A stretch of 64,000 nt of DNA from Dolomedes plantarius (Eukaryota > Arthropoda > Arachnida > Araneae > Dolomedidae). The notes under the pieces were generated by a model. It saw only the letters and a program-made list of their open reading frames with translations, was not told the DNA's origin and did not search any database. Positions 23,853 to 38,090 of the stretch are shown here, in pieces (the stretch's first letter is position 1; each line of letters begins with the position of its first letter). The stretch lies in NCBI GenBank assembly GCA_907164885.2, contig OU015496.1, positions 138,557,034-138,621,033 of the forward strand, given 5' to 3'. A program made the position numbers and the translations under genes.

Positions 23853-24283
23853 GGTCCTTATAAATTGAAACTCTCTATTCTTAACTGCCATTTACTTTTT
23901 GTTGTTGTGACCTATGTTCCCCTCCCTCCCCCCTGGCCGGTACATGACAGACCAGGTCTCGATTGTGGGTAGTAGAATATGACTTCTGTTTACAATGGCA
24001 CCAGAAGGGTCGGAGTCCGACTTATTGACGTGTTGTGAATACATTTGGTGGAATATTAAAACTTTGAAACGATTTCTACTTATGTAATTGCTACTACGTT
24101 GAAGTCTGGATCTCCTACTTTCTGTATAAATCCATACACCAGTATACCTATTAAGTCATTTCAAGTAGGACACATAAATATTGCAACGGAACTGCTGTAT
24201 TCAAAGTGTTTACAGGCAAGTTACGTTGTATGAACCTTTTTATCTTTACCATCGATTAGTAACATACAAAACATAAGTGAAGT

Positions 24284-24633
24284 AAGGGTGCGGTGGCCCA
24301 GTTGGCAAGAGCGGTGGGCCAGTTATCTGAACATCTGTGGTTCGATGCTCGTCGCTACAAATACACCACCGTGTACAATAACGTCGACTGGTGCAAGTAA
24401 AATCTGTCGTGGTATATGTCCTCCAAGTTCTCAAATTACCTCTGGAGTTGCTGGGTCACGTGCATCGGTCTCGTCACTTTCCTCGGTTCTAAATTAAGGA
24501 CCGGCCCTTTAGCAAAGTCGGACTCCGACCCTCGCGGTGCTATTTAAAAGCAGGTGCCGTACCACTCTGCCCAATAGCCTTAACTGGACTTGAACTGATA
24601 GATACTATTGGTCAAGGGGCATCAGAATCAACA
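24284..24633 (+). mobile_element. tRNA-derived SINE with 18-bp target-site duplication
   Basis: The head reads 'gcggtggcccagttggcaag', then 'gtggttcgatgctc' (B box). The body contains 'gtcggactccgaccctcgcgg'-type sequence also found inverted near 23985-24010 and 50880. A perfect 18-bp duplication, 'acaaaacataagtgaagt', occurs at 24266-24283 and 24634-24651, proving a retrotransposed insertion. Open frames inside are not genes. Confidence 0.9.
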
Positions 24634-24659
24634 ACAAAACATAAGTGAAGTTAATAAGA

Positions 24660-27650
24660 TGCATATTTCATCCTATATAGTATTTTTTCAACTCGGAAGT
24701 GACCGTCAGAAAATCAATTTCGTAAGCCTGTACAGTTTACCTCAAGTAAGGCAGATGGACGCAGATCAACTCGTACAAAAATGAAGGGAAAAACGTTTGT
24801 TGTTAAATACGTAGACTATTAACATTTATGGGAAAATACATACAGCAATCTGAGCTGGTATGTTTAGCAAATAAAGAAAGAATTCGCAGGTACCCCTTTG
24901 TTCCTGGTTCCATCAATAAGCAGTAAAATTTCCAACTGCAAAAGCTTCATAAAAGCCCTAGGCCACCTTTTTGCGTGATATTTGATACAGTGTTGGGGGA
25001 ATCAAGTCACTTTTAGGGTTCCGATAAATACAATGTAGACTAACACTGCTAAAATATTAACCATACTCTTAAAAATTATTAGATTAAATATGTCAAGGGA
25101 CTTTTGAATACGGTGTTTTAGCGAATGAAATCGTTTCGTTTGTTTATTTTATTAATGGAATGTTTTATTTTAACAACGTGACCATTTAAACCTTCTATTC
25201 TGAGAACTCTTCGAATATTTTCTTCAGAAACAGGTCGTCTTCTCGTCGTTGAAGGGAGAGCAGAATTTGAGGAACTCGCCTAAGGGTTTTCTATTACGTG
25301 TGAAACGATACTTTTCGTGACTTTTAATCTAAGTCTCTTTTTAGTACTTCTACAAATTTATTGGCAATGAGTTTGCATCTTTTTTTTACTCATGGATGGT
25401 ATTTTGAACCCGTTCATGGCTTCATTAAATTGTCTTAGTGATTTCAGGTAGAAATTTGCCTGGAATACTTATCTGCTGAATTTAAACACTAGTTTCCTCA
25501 TTTGAGATAATTTTGGTACTAAACATTTTTTTACACTTGATAGTCACAGATTATCACGAGGAAACAAATTTGTTTATTTAAGTCAATAATGGTAGTAATC
25601 TAAATACTGTAGCTATTGAAGTTTATCATCAAGTGTATGCACAATTTTTAGTTCACGAAAAAGATTCTTAATTTCAGTATTACTGGAAATGATAGAATTT
25701 TTGCTTTCCGTAATATATTTCCTACTGTATATTAAATTGTTCATATGAAAGCTCTTTCTTATGATGATACACTTATTTTTTATCATTTCATAAGAAATAA
25801 GAATGGTGTATAGATAATTTTTAGTTCCTCGGAAAGAAAAACTATTCTTTACAGTAAATAGCTTCGTTGAAAGCAAATTGTACCATACGAAGAAAATTTC
25901 AAGTATTTATCTTTTATTATACTATCAGGTACAGTGAAACCCAGAAGACAACAGAAATATTTTTTTATTTACTCAGATTAAAGTAGAATTTCTTCAACCA
26001 ATACTTAATTCTCGTTCTGAAATCAAAATAAAGTTTGTTTTGAGTTACATCTTGGTAAAAGTAACTCTGAAATCTAAAGTTAATAAACATCATATCGTTC
26101 GCCAAAATAACAAACCACGTAACTCAAAAAAAATACGATTTGGGGATTTTCATGCTGTTACATTGATTTATGGTCCCTGTACGACTCTGTCAAACCTCAT
26201 AAATTCAAAAAATTTAATTCGTCCAAAACAGTGAAAAGCAACACATCTACGTAACTCCTTAACTTAACTGTTACTAACCGTGTAAGTCCACTTCAACTAT
26301 GAAGATGTTTAATTACATAACAATGTGGACTATATATATCTCAGAACACATTAACATATATTTTTAAGAATAAATGACAATAATTTACTTTTTCCCTTCC
26401 TAATAAATCAATTTTTTGTTCATCCTGTAAAAAGTGATAAATGTGAGTTACATGATTTGTTAATTAGGTCAACGGTATTTAAAATTAATAAAACATATTA
26501 TTCAAGGTTTAATCCTAAAATGAATAATTTAATTAAAGGGGTCATCTTGTAAATTAATAACTGAAATATGACTAAAGTAAACACGAAACTTCTTCGACAG
26601 TCTTCCCCTAAAACTATATTAATCAAACAAAACACATATTTAATTCTTTATCCGGAACTTAAAACACATTTCCAGACAATTAAATCCATTGGACACTACA
26701 CATAAGTATTTATCTACCAGCGCAACTGTTTCCAAGCAAGAAAACAGCGAAAATTTAGTGAACTAAAGCCAGAAGTTTTAATAAATAAAATTTATAACTT
26801 TATTGCAACATCTTATCAGACAAAGTCTCTTCCTCCCAAAACTAATACGAATCATAAAAGGTATTCGTTATCTCTTTAGTATCCAAGTTGCAGAAAATTT
26901 CATGGCTCTCCAGGGTCAAATCGCATCAAATAAAATCCCATAAAACTGCAAAATGTGTTGCGTGATAAGAGATAGCATCTATCCGAAACAAAGTACTATT
27001 GATGATTGATGCGCTTATTAAAACAGACTCTTTTAATGAAAAGGGTGTTACATACCTCAGCCTTTACTAGTCTCCGGTGGCTCGTTTACCATAAGTTATA
27101 TTTGCTGCGGCGTTAAGCCCGGGACATTAGGCGGAGTTGTGTCTGGACTCCGCTGTCTCTTACGGTTGCTAAGGAAGGGATGCCTTTTAGAACAACTGGC
27201 ATACGCGTTAAGGCCGTGAATGGGCCAAAAAGATTTCTGTCACTAAGAAATATCCTTGATCACGGAACAGAGTCAAGGTGTATCGTTATAGTCCCGACTG
27301 AACGACTAAGTATTTTTGAATATATGTAGTTCATATGAAATGGATAATAGCTTTTAACTATTACACATTCAAGAAATATTCAGTTCTAGAACAGTAGCTA
27401 AGATTGCATGGCTAATTGTGCTCTGCAAATTATTCAAATGGACAAACAGACCAAACTAATGGCATTATTTCCTCGTCAATAAGAAAACGACGATTGGGAT
27501 ATCTAAATCCCCATTTTGCTGCCTTTGGAACTCGAAAATTGCCTTTCTAATTAATCACAAAGCTCTAGGGAGCCTTATTAGCAGGCTACATAGATAGATT
27601 TGAATGTAAGCACTATTCGCCACAATTTCACCAAGTTTAACGATTCATAT
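24660..27650. other. AT-rich intergenic, nothing recognised
   Basis: Roughly 3 kb of AT-rich sequence. Short frames such as 25613-25876 minus lack any domain or homologue within the window. The diverged repeat at 26997-27160 is listed separately. Confidence 0.45.
26997..27160. repeat. Diverged repeat, partner of 23161-23330
   Basis: Same block order as the partner ('gattgatgcgcttatt', 'cctttactagtctccggtgg', 'cataagttatatttgctgcg'), with slightly higher GC here. Confidence 0.6.
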
Positions 27651-27652
27651 AA

Positions 27653-27959
<307 letters not shown>

Positions 27960-30900
27960 TAAATAGATAGATATAATTTTTTTAAATAGAAATGATTTTT
28001 GTTGTTCTTGAAGAATTTTTATTAAACAATAAAAGAAATAGAAACTGACTGGGGGTTTTGACTTCTGATAACAGCTGACAAAATATTTTTATAAATTTAT
28101 TTGTCAGCAAATATTCTTGTTTACCTTCTGTACTAATATAAACCGTCTTCCTTTTTAAAAAAACATTTAATGGCTAAATTATAAAAAGTTGTTCAATGAT
28201 AATTTCGAGTGCGTTACCTTTTCGATAGAAAACTGAAACCATTCAAGCTATCTTGACCTTGTATTCACTTGCACTGATTGCAGTTCCGCTTTTAAAGCAG
28301 AGAGGAAATGCTCTGCAGGGCTTGTAGAAATGGGGAACTGTTAATAAAAATTCAGTAAGTCTTTCCCAAGAACAGGTATAGTCATTATTTTTCAAAAAGC
28401 TTAAAAATCGTCATGTCATCAAATTGAAGGTCTCTCATAAATTTGATTTATTTCACTTTTAAGCATAATGTAATCGAGTGTAGATCCATGACTATATTTT
28501 AGGCCATTTAGAGGTTCATCTGGAGACAATTATATGTCGTTTTTTCATTTAACCATGTGCTAGCTGGTGGAAAGAATACCGGTTTTGGAAATGAACTGGA
28601 CTTAGGGTTGATCTCCCAAAAGAAACCTTAACTTGGTAGCAAAAAAGGGGTAATTACAATAACAATTTAACCAACCTTCCATCTACCCAGATATGAAAAT
28701 CCCTCTTTCAAATATAAACTCTCTCTAAAATGTACACAACACATTAATCAATTAAACATAACACCTGACGTTTCATCTAGAATAATAGGTACAAAAGTAT
28801 ATGCATTAATATAATTTTTCTCTAATATAAACTTACTTAGGGCAAGTATGATATCATGAGATACTGCGAGATAGGTCCTAAGAAAAACAGACGAAGTTTT
28901 TTAATGCTTGCCTAAAAAAGAGTCATAAGCTTAGGGCTTCCAAAAATTTCAAGTAATTCCCTTAATGAGTTGATTCTTCTGATATTCTCAGAAAAAGTTC
29001 TTGCTTGAATAAAAAGCAAATTCCATCGATCAGACTTTAAAGATTTCTATTATTTTTTTCATCGTTTCCTTGTGCATATGATTTTGACATACGTTGAGAG
29101 TCAATTCCAGCATCTATATTTGCTCCCCAAAATAATTTGCAAAATATCATACATATGAATGAGATCTTTCGTAGTTGTAATTTAGAGAAACATGGGGCCA
29201 TGATAAAAAAATTCCAGTTTTCTTCTCATCTTCATTATCTCTGAAATAAAAAAAATAAGGCAGGCAGATCAATAAATTTTATTTTTCAAATTTTGTAATA
29301 AAAAAGAAATGAGGCATATTAAAAAACAGGAAAATAACAAGTGTTCTGGATTATAAGGATGTTTGTCATATTGGGTAATTTGGGGCAAATTTATTCATTT
29401 ATAACAATTTCTAATTCTTATATAAAACATTTTGATCTTATATAAAATATTTTGAAGTTGGTTTGATATCATTAATATAACAATGGCATCACCCCAAAAC
29501 AATTTTTTACCCTAATTTTGCAGCAGTTTGCGTTTTCGTGTAAAACGTAGATCTTTGATCAAAAGTCATGTAGTTTTTTTCATTCCTGTTTTTTTATACA
29601 GAAGCATCCATTTTCGCTTACAAGGGATTGTTTTGCCTATTGTTTCGTAAAAACATGTAAAAACATTCTATAATGAGCGTAAGTAATCCTTCTTAGTGAT
29701 ATATTGTAGCTTTGGTGCTGAGTGCCAGCGTCCTAGCCATTCGGCCATTGTCCAGCCTACGCAGTTTAAACCTTCTTCAATTCTGTCTTTATAATCCTTT
29801 ACATTATATAGTTTATCTATCGCTTAACTTTTAGACATCAGTAGTGAATATGAAATTCAAATAAAAGTTGATTTGGATATTGAGCAACTATATATAAAGA
29901 TTTAAAATTTAGTGTATACGCTTTCAATATTTCAATAACTGATTATTAATTAGACAATTGGAATAAGGCTTCTGATTTTTAAAAATTAAAATTAATTTAT
30001 GAATTTTTAAAACTTATATGCATCATAATTTTCAAAAGTTTTTAAACTATCTTTAATATACAGTTATATTATTCTATGGTATGTTGCCATACTTCGCACT
30101 TTCGACAGTTTTGAAAAAAAAAACTGAACTCAAAATCAAATTTAAAGCACTTTCACTCGAAGCAATCTAGAATGGTAAATACGTTTAGAAATTTTACAGC
30201 AACTTCACACGAGAAAATTCAATAAATACACTTTCAATGTATAAGATCCAGGTTCAATCCTTTATTCCCGGTTTATTCCATTTCACGCAAAACTGCCGAG
30301 TACTTCAAAATTCATTCCGGGATTTACTTTTTAAATTCCATTCCGGACTTCCAATCTCTGTACTTTTTCAGAACTGTGGTGAACCGTTCTTTTCGAAAGT
30401 TAAGAGAAGAACATTTATTTTTGTCCATCATCCCCCCCCCCCATAAGAACGAACATCATGAGACACACCAGCTGCCTCCATTTTCGAAATGAAGACTGGG
30501 GGGGGAAATAGGAGTGAAAAGTGTATATATATCCATCTCTCACAATTCACGGTTTTCCGTCAGCTGTTTTGTCTCCATTTCTAATGGTACATCGAGCTCT
30601 CTCTCCCGCACACGCTCGTAAAGCGCAGAGCATTATGCAGAATATCAGGAATAAGTCAGAATCTATTTGGTTCCTTCCCCGGCTATCACCCTGCATCCTT
30701 GGCGAGTAATCTAAAACAAATATAGATACCGGGTGTTTAGAAAAATAAAATAAAGACGGGAAAAGACGTTACGCACTCCTGAGGGAGTATATCGGGTAAG
30801 TGCGTTTTCATGTTAATAAACAATGCCGCGGAATGGAATCACAGGACGCGAGATTGGGAGGCGAAAAGTCTCAACATTTTTTTTTATTTCGGGATATAAA

Positions 30901-31790
30901 TCAAGATGTGACTAAAATCAAATTAACTTTAGAGAATTTTGGAGATTAAGTGAATGGGAAAAACCTTTACTATAAAGCTTTTGCGTTGTTAGCCGTAATT
31001 TGATGTGATATAAATACGGTCAGAAAAACTTTCCGAAGTGATTTATCTTGGTTTTATTTAATATACGGTGTCTTAAGTCACTGATTAAATTAATATTTTG
31101 ACACTAAATATATTACTAATACGAATGATGGAGACCGAAAACAGAAGTTCGGCGCCAAGATTTTAATAGAGCCTAATTATGAACATGAAAAAGATATTTC
31201 TAAGGAAATCTTGAAAACAAGCACGAGCTTTTTATCTAAAATAATCTTTTCCTTATTCATTATCCACAAAACACTGTCGTTCCGTAAACTGTTGTCCTTA
31301 GCCAAAAACGTTCGTGTCTATATTTTTAAAAGTATTATTAAAGTTCTCGCAATGATAAATGAGTCATTCACAAGTCAAATCGGTTAACTCCACCTTTTGA
31401 ATTTTTTTCAAATTTTGGTGTCAAAGCCCTTGATTAACTCCTAGTTTATATATAATAAATTTCCTTAATAATGAGGATTAACACCCCTGAATGACAAAAT
31501 TTTTTTGGCCATCGAATAATAAGTAATTTATTTCAGAGGCCAATCCAATTAACTCCATACCATAAATTGTTGCAATAATGCAAGTCAAACGCAGATGCAA
31601 GTACTTGATAATAAAGGTAATATATTTGGTGCTGTTTCATCACAAAAAAAAAGTAAAATAATTAATCCGATGAGAGAAAAAAAATTAAAATTATAATGGT
31701 CAAAACCCCACGTCATACATTTCAAATATGACTTTACCGAAGATTCAGAATTTTATGCCATTAATATAAGAAAATATATAGAAGGTAGAC
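27960..31790. other. AT-rich intergenic with weak repeat traces
   Basis: No gene was recognised. Weak tRNA-like stretches lie at 28556-28650 (plus, 'gggttgatctccc') and 29705-29765 (minus, 'ggccgaatggctaggacgc'), possibly old SINE heads. 30230-30720 is less AT-rich and includes a C-run (30431-30441) and a G-run (30497-30505). Its open frames (30237-30446, 30521-30709) have no domain. Confidence 0.4.
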
Positions 31791-31834
31791 CACTAGGTCT
31801 GAAAAATGTGGACCAAACTTTGCTATTAATACCA

Positions 31835-31970
31835 AGTTAATACCAAGAAAATTGCATTCTACTATATCTCGATGAAATCTATCTTTCAACACTATGATGC
31901 TGAAACAATAACAAGGGTCTTAACATTTGTACTTATGCATTATACAATGCAATATAACAAGAAATACAAG
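31835..31970. repeat. Repeat, partner of 32745-32850
   Basis: Blocks 'taccaagaaaattgcattct' and 'aagggtcttaacatttgta' followed by 'tatgcattata.a.tgcaat' recur in order at 32745-32850 with changes. Function unknown. Confidence 0.6.
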
Positions 31971-32744
31971 TATGAAATTAGTCTGCATCAATGCAAATTT
32001 TGTCAATCATAAATAATACATAGTTTCAAAATGCCGTATTATACTACTGTTTTAATCTACAGTTAGAACTGGGACAAGAGAAAAGAGAAAAGATGTAAGA
32101 TATGATGGACATGTTGAAGTTCGTTCCTCCTATTAAACAGGATTATTATAAAAACTTAAGAACAAATAGACATGACGGAACTTCAAGTACAGCTGACGAA
32201 GACGACAACATTTATGTTGCTGATGCATCAATTTAAACAAACTAATAATTATAATTGTAACAGTAACAGAACAGTTATTGAAACTATTGGTCTTTAATAA
32301 AAAATGTATGATGGTGAAGTTTTCTGTAATGAAAAAATAATTTATAGACTGGATTTGATATTATTTCTTTTCAGTCTCCAAATCGATCAACTCCCTCAGT
32401 CCCAAAAAAATTGTAACAATAATAACGATTACGCCAAAGATATTCATTATTGTTATACATTTTATACATTTTATATATCGTTATATATCATTCTTATACA
32501 TTTTATATATCGTTAGATAAAAGCTACATCAGCAATAATACATTCTACAATATTTATTTGAATTTATACTTTAAAAGGAATTTTAAAAAGCAATGTATAT
32601 TATTTTATCACCTTTTCTCCACGTTTTGTTTCATGAAGTTGATCAATTTGAAAAATGAGGGGCTCAAATTATTATAATATAAATATCTAGGCAACGAATG
32701 TGAAAAAGAAATGCAATAAACTTAAGAAAGAGATTTGGCATTTA

Positions 32745-32850
32745 ATTACCAAGAAAATTACATTCTAATACATTTTTCTGTATCTCTTAACACAATGATT
32801 CTGAGCAATAGTAAGGGTCTTAACATTTGTACGTATGCATTATATATGCA
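32745..32850. repeat. Repeat, partner of 31835-31970
   Basis: Same block order as the partner, followed closely by the 0.31-kb tandem array. The pair may mark the edge of a larger element. Confidence 0.6.
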
Positions 32851-32890
32851 ATCTATATATATAAAGGAAGAAGTCCTGACTTACTCACGT

Positions 32891-33770
32891 ATCAACGCCC
32901 AGCAAAAACTATTGGAGATACAGATATCAAATTTTAGGAGCTTATTACTTTCGTGCTGAAAGCGTCATTTAAGAAGTGATTTTTCAAAATTCGCCCCTCA
33001 AGGGGGGGAGGGGGGCAAAACGTGTTTTTTACATATTCCTTCATATCTCAAAGAAGAAAGTTGATATCCATAAGATTCTTGCTTTAAAATGTACGAAACA
33101 CGAATACCTAAAAACAAATTTCAGGATTTTTCAAAATTTGGCCCCCAAGGGGGGGAGGGGGGCTAAACGTGTTTTTACGTACTTTATCTATACATATAAA
33201 GGAATCAACACCCAGCAAAAACTATTGGAGATACAGCTATCAAAGTTTAGGAGCTTATTACTTTTGTGCTGAAGGCGTCATTTAAGAAGCGATTTTTCAA
33301 AATTCGCCGCCCAAGGAGGGGGGAGGGGGGCAAAACGTGTTTTTTACATATTCCTTCATATCTCAAAGAAGAAAATTGATATCCATAAGATTCTTGCTTT
33401 AAAATGTAAGAAACATGAATACCTAAAAACCAAATTCAGGATTTTTTAAAATTCAGCCCCCAATTGGGGGAGGGGGGGGCTAAACGCGTTTTATCTATAC
33501 ATATAAAGGAATCAACGCCCAGCAAAAACTATTGGAGATACAGATATAAAATTTTAGGAGCTTATTACTTTTGTGATAAAGGCGTCATTTAAGAAGCGAT
33601 TTTTCAAAATTCGCCTCCCAAGGGGGGCAGGGGGGCAAAACGGACCCCAAGGAGGTTAGGGGGGGGGCTAAACGTGTTTTTACGTGTTTTTTACATATTC
33701 CGTCATATCTCAAAGAAGGAAACAGATATCCATAAGATTCTTGATTTAAAATGTAAGAAACACGATTTTA
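32891..33770. repeat. 0.31-kb tandem repeat, three units with G-runs
   Basis: Units start with 'atcaacrcccagcaaaaact' at 32891, 33204 and 33511, so units one and two are 313 and 307 bp and the third is shortened. Each contains 'tttcaaaattcgc' followed by a palindromic 'cccaagggggg' block and a run of G. This is repeated in the second half as 'ccccaagggggggaggggggc', followed by 'taaacgtgttttt'. It is preceded by 'tataaaggaagaagtcctg'. Helitron-type elements can carry such arrays, but no helicase or ends could be shown. Plus-strand frames here are not genes. Confidence 0.75.
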
Positions 33771-33774
33771 ATAT

Positions 33775-34240
33775 TCCATGCATATAACTTTCTAAATGGA
33801 CATTTAATCAAACTCCCAGTTTAGCTTCGCTGCTCATAATAAAAAGAAAAATCGGCTGTGATTTGAATTTTTTTAATTTAATATGGCTTCAATACAATAC
33901 GGGTGATATACCGAACTTCCCAAAATGTAGTCCCATCTATTTGAAAGGTAGATTTCTAATGCCCAGCACCCCTTTTCCCTTGGCATTATAACCTTTTTCA
34001 TTGATTTAACGGTTCCCGCCAACCCGCATCACGTTGTTCCTTACATAAACATACTACCTTTTTAAAGGTTTTCTCTCTACACACAAATTAAAGCTGAGGC
34101 AGTCAGGCCAGAGAGCAAAGTTAAATAAAAGAGTAAAAATACAAATTTGCGAATGTATAAAATCCTGAAAATTTGAAATATGCTCTATATTTCCATTTAG
34201 AATCAAGGATGCCTAAGCTTGTATCTTCTAAATATAATTA
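33775..34240. other. Intergenic, nothing recognised
   Basis: AT-rich, no ORF beyond one running into the microsatellite. Confidence 0.45.
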
Positions 34241-34242
34241 CG

Positions 34243-35405
<1,163 letters not shown>

Positions 35406-35415
35406 TTGTATCCTG

Positions 35416-35737
35416 GGGTAGCCTAGTGGTAGCGCGTTAGACTAGGGATGCTCGGTTCGAATCCTGACGAACGCCATTCAATACCTTCGTGTCTAGCCCG
35501 GATATGGACATGTTAAATCTGTAGACCGGAGTGTCCTTCTATGATGTCAGAGAGGGTTGAAGAAGGTATGATAACCCCCCCCCCCCAGATGTTGTTCTTC
35601 GGAGTGCTCGGTGAAAATTGGAACGGCACCAGGAGGAGGTGTTGGTTCAACTATGCGGTGACCCCATTGAAAGCAACCAACGATTCTTGCAGATCATGTG
35701 TGGAAGTCCTCATGATTGTATTGGCAAACAGTAGTAC
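35416..35737 (+). mobile_element. tRNA-derived SINE, family B
   Basis: The head reads 'ggtagcctagtggtagcgcg' then 'ggttcgaatcctg' (B box). The body has 'gttaaatctgtagaccgg', 'gtcagagagggttgaag' and 'ccattgaaagcaaccaacg', shared with copies at 48488, 54069 and 50770-51670. Likely 9-bp duplication 'tgtatcctg'/'tgtgtcctg' at 35407-35415 and 35738-35746. Frame 35541-35747 is within the SINE body and is not a gene. Confidence 0.83.
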
Positions 35738-36049
35738 TGTGTCCTGAACTCCAAAGTCGAAGATCAACTTGAAACACATCTGTAAAATGCAGTCCATAAA
35801 ATTATGCATTGGTTTCTAATGCTTTTCATACTATTGTGTGCATTGCATAAAAATATACATCTGACTCTGAAATAGTCAGATATATCTCGGGTGCGCAATC
35901 AACACAAGCGCCGGTTCTACCAAATATTAGTTAATATTCATTTTATGGCAAAATGATCAAAATAGAAATGGCAGAATATTTATTACCCTTTTTTATCTCT
36001 AAATAACATAAGGATTTAGAAATGCTATGCAGTCTCACAAGTGGATATA

Positions 36050-37260
36050 AAGAGTGAAAATGGAAATCGAGAAAAATGACATATGCCACGAAAGCCATCC
36101 CTGGATTTTCAACACTCAAATCTACATAGCTCACAGATTCTTTTGCGTAAGAAAACAAATAAAAACGTACAATATATTTACTCACGTAAAAAATAAGAAA
36201 CGCTCATAAATGAGATTCTGATATGTAAAGACTCATTTTTTAATACTTTATTCTTACTTAAAATGATGATTTGAAACTAATTCCAAACTGTTTAGTCACA
36301 TAAGAAATGTAAAAAATAAAATATTACCCCTAAACACCTTTAATTCTTGCAATTAATCCTTAAACCTGAGTACAAATACTAATTACGTGAATATATACAT
36401 GTAATATATAATTTGTTTAATTAGAGTGCTCTAATTTTATTTTTTAAAACAGGTTTTAATTGTGTTCTGGTTAGATTTTGAGAATTTTATCATTGTTTTT
36501 TAAAGGAATTTGCTTAAAATTATACCGCCCTTTTTCAAATAGTTTGAGAGATATCAAGATAAAATATTTCATATATTAAATGCACACTTGGGTTATTTAA
36601 ATGAAAGCAATCATTTACAATTTTTTATGCAGAAAAATAAGAAAAGCAAGAAATGCGAAAACGTTTATAGCATTATTTAATGATTTGGAAAAAAAAATAA
36701 CTCTCAGTTTTAGAAATTTTTCAAATTTAAATTAAATCTCAAAATTCCCCGCACAAATCCAAAAGTTAAGAACATTCTTTTAATTCTATCTAATTAAAGC
36801 TAAAAGTTGTTCCATGGGCTTTGATTCTTTATAGTACGTTGACTCTATAAAAATAGATAATGATTTCAGGGAATGTAACGAATCAAATGTTTACACAACC
36901 GCTCAGTACTAATAAGAGTTCATTAAATGAGGTTCATGAATCACGAATTTTAGAAATCTCAACAAATCGTTATCAGTGTAATTGGTTCTTAGAAAATCTA
37001 TAGCTTTTTCTCTTTTTCCTCTAACGTCAACGATTTTGCCTGCAATCTGGGTGGCTAAACAAAGGTACTGATTTAAAAATTCGTTTAAGTTTTGCGCACA
37101 TTGTTTGGTAGAATGCGCAGATACATAATAGCCTCATCTACTTCACCAAAGATATCAGAACCTTGTGTGACAAAAATATTTGTTAAAGCGTTTAGACGAA
37201 CATACAGGAAATATGCCCCGAAACCAGTTAATATATAATTAAATTTCATCATTTAGAATA
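36050..37260. repeat. Segmental tandem duplication, copy 1
   Basis: Three blocks (36062-36330, 36400-36900, 36909-37252) recur in the same order and orientation at 37265-37535, 38596-39100 and 39101-39429. Identity is clearly visible but worn by many substitutions and small indels. Copy 2 is split by ~1 kb of inserted sequence. Confidence 0.8.
36909..37252 (-). pseudogene. Decayed gene fragment of unknown family, copy 1
   Basis: From ATG at 37252 the minus strand reads MMKFNYILTGFGAYFLYVRL and continues to a GSDIFGEVDE motif. A one-step frame change near 37135 then restores a long open frame (YYVSAHSTKQCAQNLNEFLN, then CLATQIAGKIVDVRGKREKA, ending in FVIHEPHLMNSY, stop at 36909). The same protein text can be followed in copy 2 at 39101-39429, with different damage. 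Two copies preserving the same reading suggest a real former coding exon. I do not recognise the family; the N-terminus is hydrophobic and could be a signal or membrane segment. Confidence 0.5.
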
Positions 37261-37561
37261 TTAAAATCGAGAAAAATGACATATACTACAAAAGTCATCC
37301 CCAAATTTTCATCACTCAAATCGACATAGCTGAAAAATTCTTTTGAGTAAGAAAACAAACAAAAAACATATAATATTTTTGTCCATGGAAAAAACAGAAA
37401 TGCTCATAAATAAGATTTTAATACATTAAGACTCATTTAAATATTTCATTCCTATTTCCAAAGCTCCTTTAAAATAGTCTAAACTGTTTAGTCATATAAT
37501 GTAAAAAATAAAATATTAAACTAAAACACTGGGCATCTTAATCCTGAATGCAAAGTACGTA

Positions 37562-37611
<50 letters not shown>
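37562..37611. repeat. (TA)n microsatellite
   Basis: TA run with a few early interruptions, directly before the pogo/Tigger remnant. Confidence 0.9.
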
Positions 37612-37616
<5 letters not shown>

Positions 37617-38025
37617 GATTTATTGAGTACTACATACCTTTTAAAAAAAATAATCCAGACAGTGGTTACAATGATCACAGTTACATTCTTTAAAAAAAAA
37701 CTACGAATATATTGCTGAACAGCCAGTTTTGCGGAAAGTTCATCAAAGAAATGTTCGCATTTATTCAGTCCATTAAAAACTTCATCAGGGACATTTTCCG
37801 CGAATTGAAGTCCACGACGTATTGTTTCAAACTCCAAAAATTGGGAGATTTTATTCTAAAGTAGAATAAAATCTCCCAATATGTCTTGAAAAAAAATTTC
37901 AATATATAGAGATTTTTTCGATATTTAGAAACAGTTTTTCTATGTAATGAACATGGAGATTTGTTAAGAGTTCGATATATAGAAAATTTCGATATGGGGA
38001 AGTTCGATATATGGAGGTTCTACTG
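37612..38025 (-). mobile_element. pogo/Tigger-type element remnant
   Basis: The minus-strand end at 38025 reads 'cagtagaacctccatatatc', then 'gaacttcccc', a pogo-like terminus; TA follows outside. Downstream on the minus strand (37690-37837) an open frame ends in a protein tail with NVPDEVFNGLNKCEHFFDE and QQYIRSFF. This resembles the C-terminus of Tigger-type transposases, which typically finish with an xxITDFF-like motif. The central transposase is missing and no clear opposite terminus was found. A perfect 19-bp hairpin lies at 37840-37880. Confidence 0.55.
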
Positions 38026-38026
38026 T

Positions 38027-38031
38027 ATATA

Positions 38032-38088
<57 letters not shown>
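38027..38088. repeat. (TA)n microsatellite
   Basis: TA run adjoining the pogo-type terminus. Confidence 0.9.

Positions 38089-38090
<2 letters not shown>

Noticed and set aside
35416..35490. Possible functional tRNA gene (box A and box B present)
   Set aside because: The body downstream, the flanking duplication and further copies show it is a SINE head; no proper tRNA fold was found.
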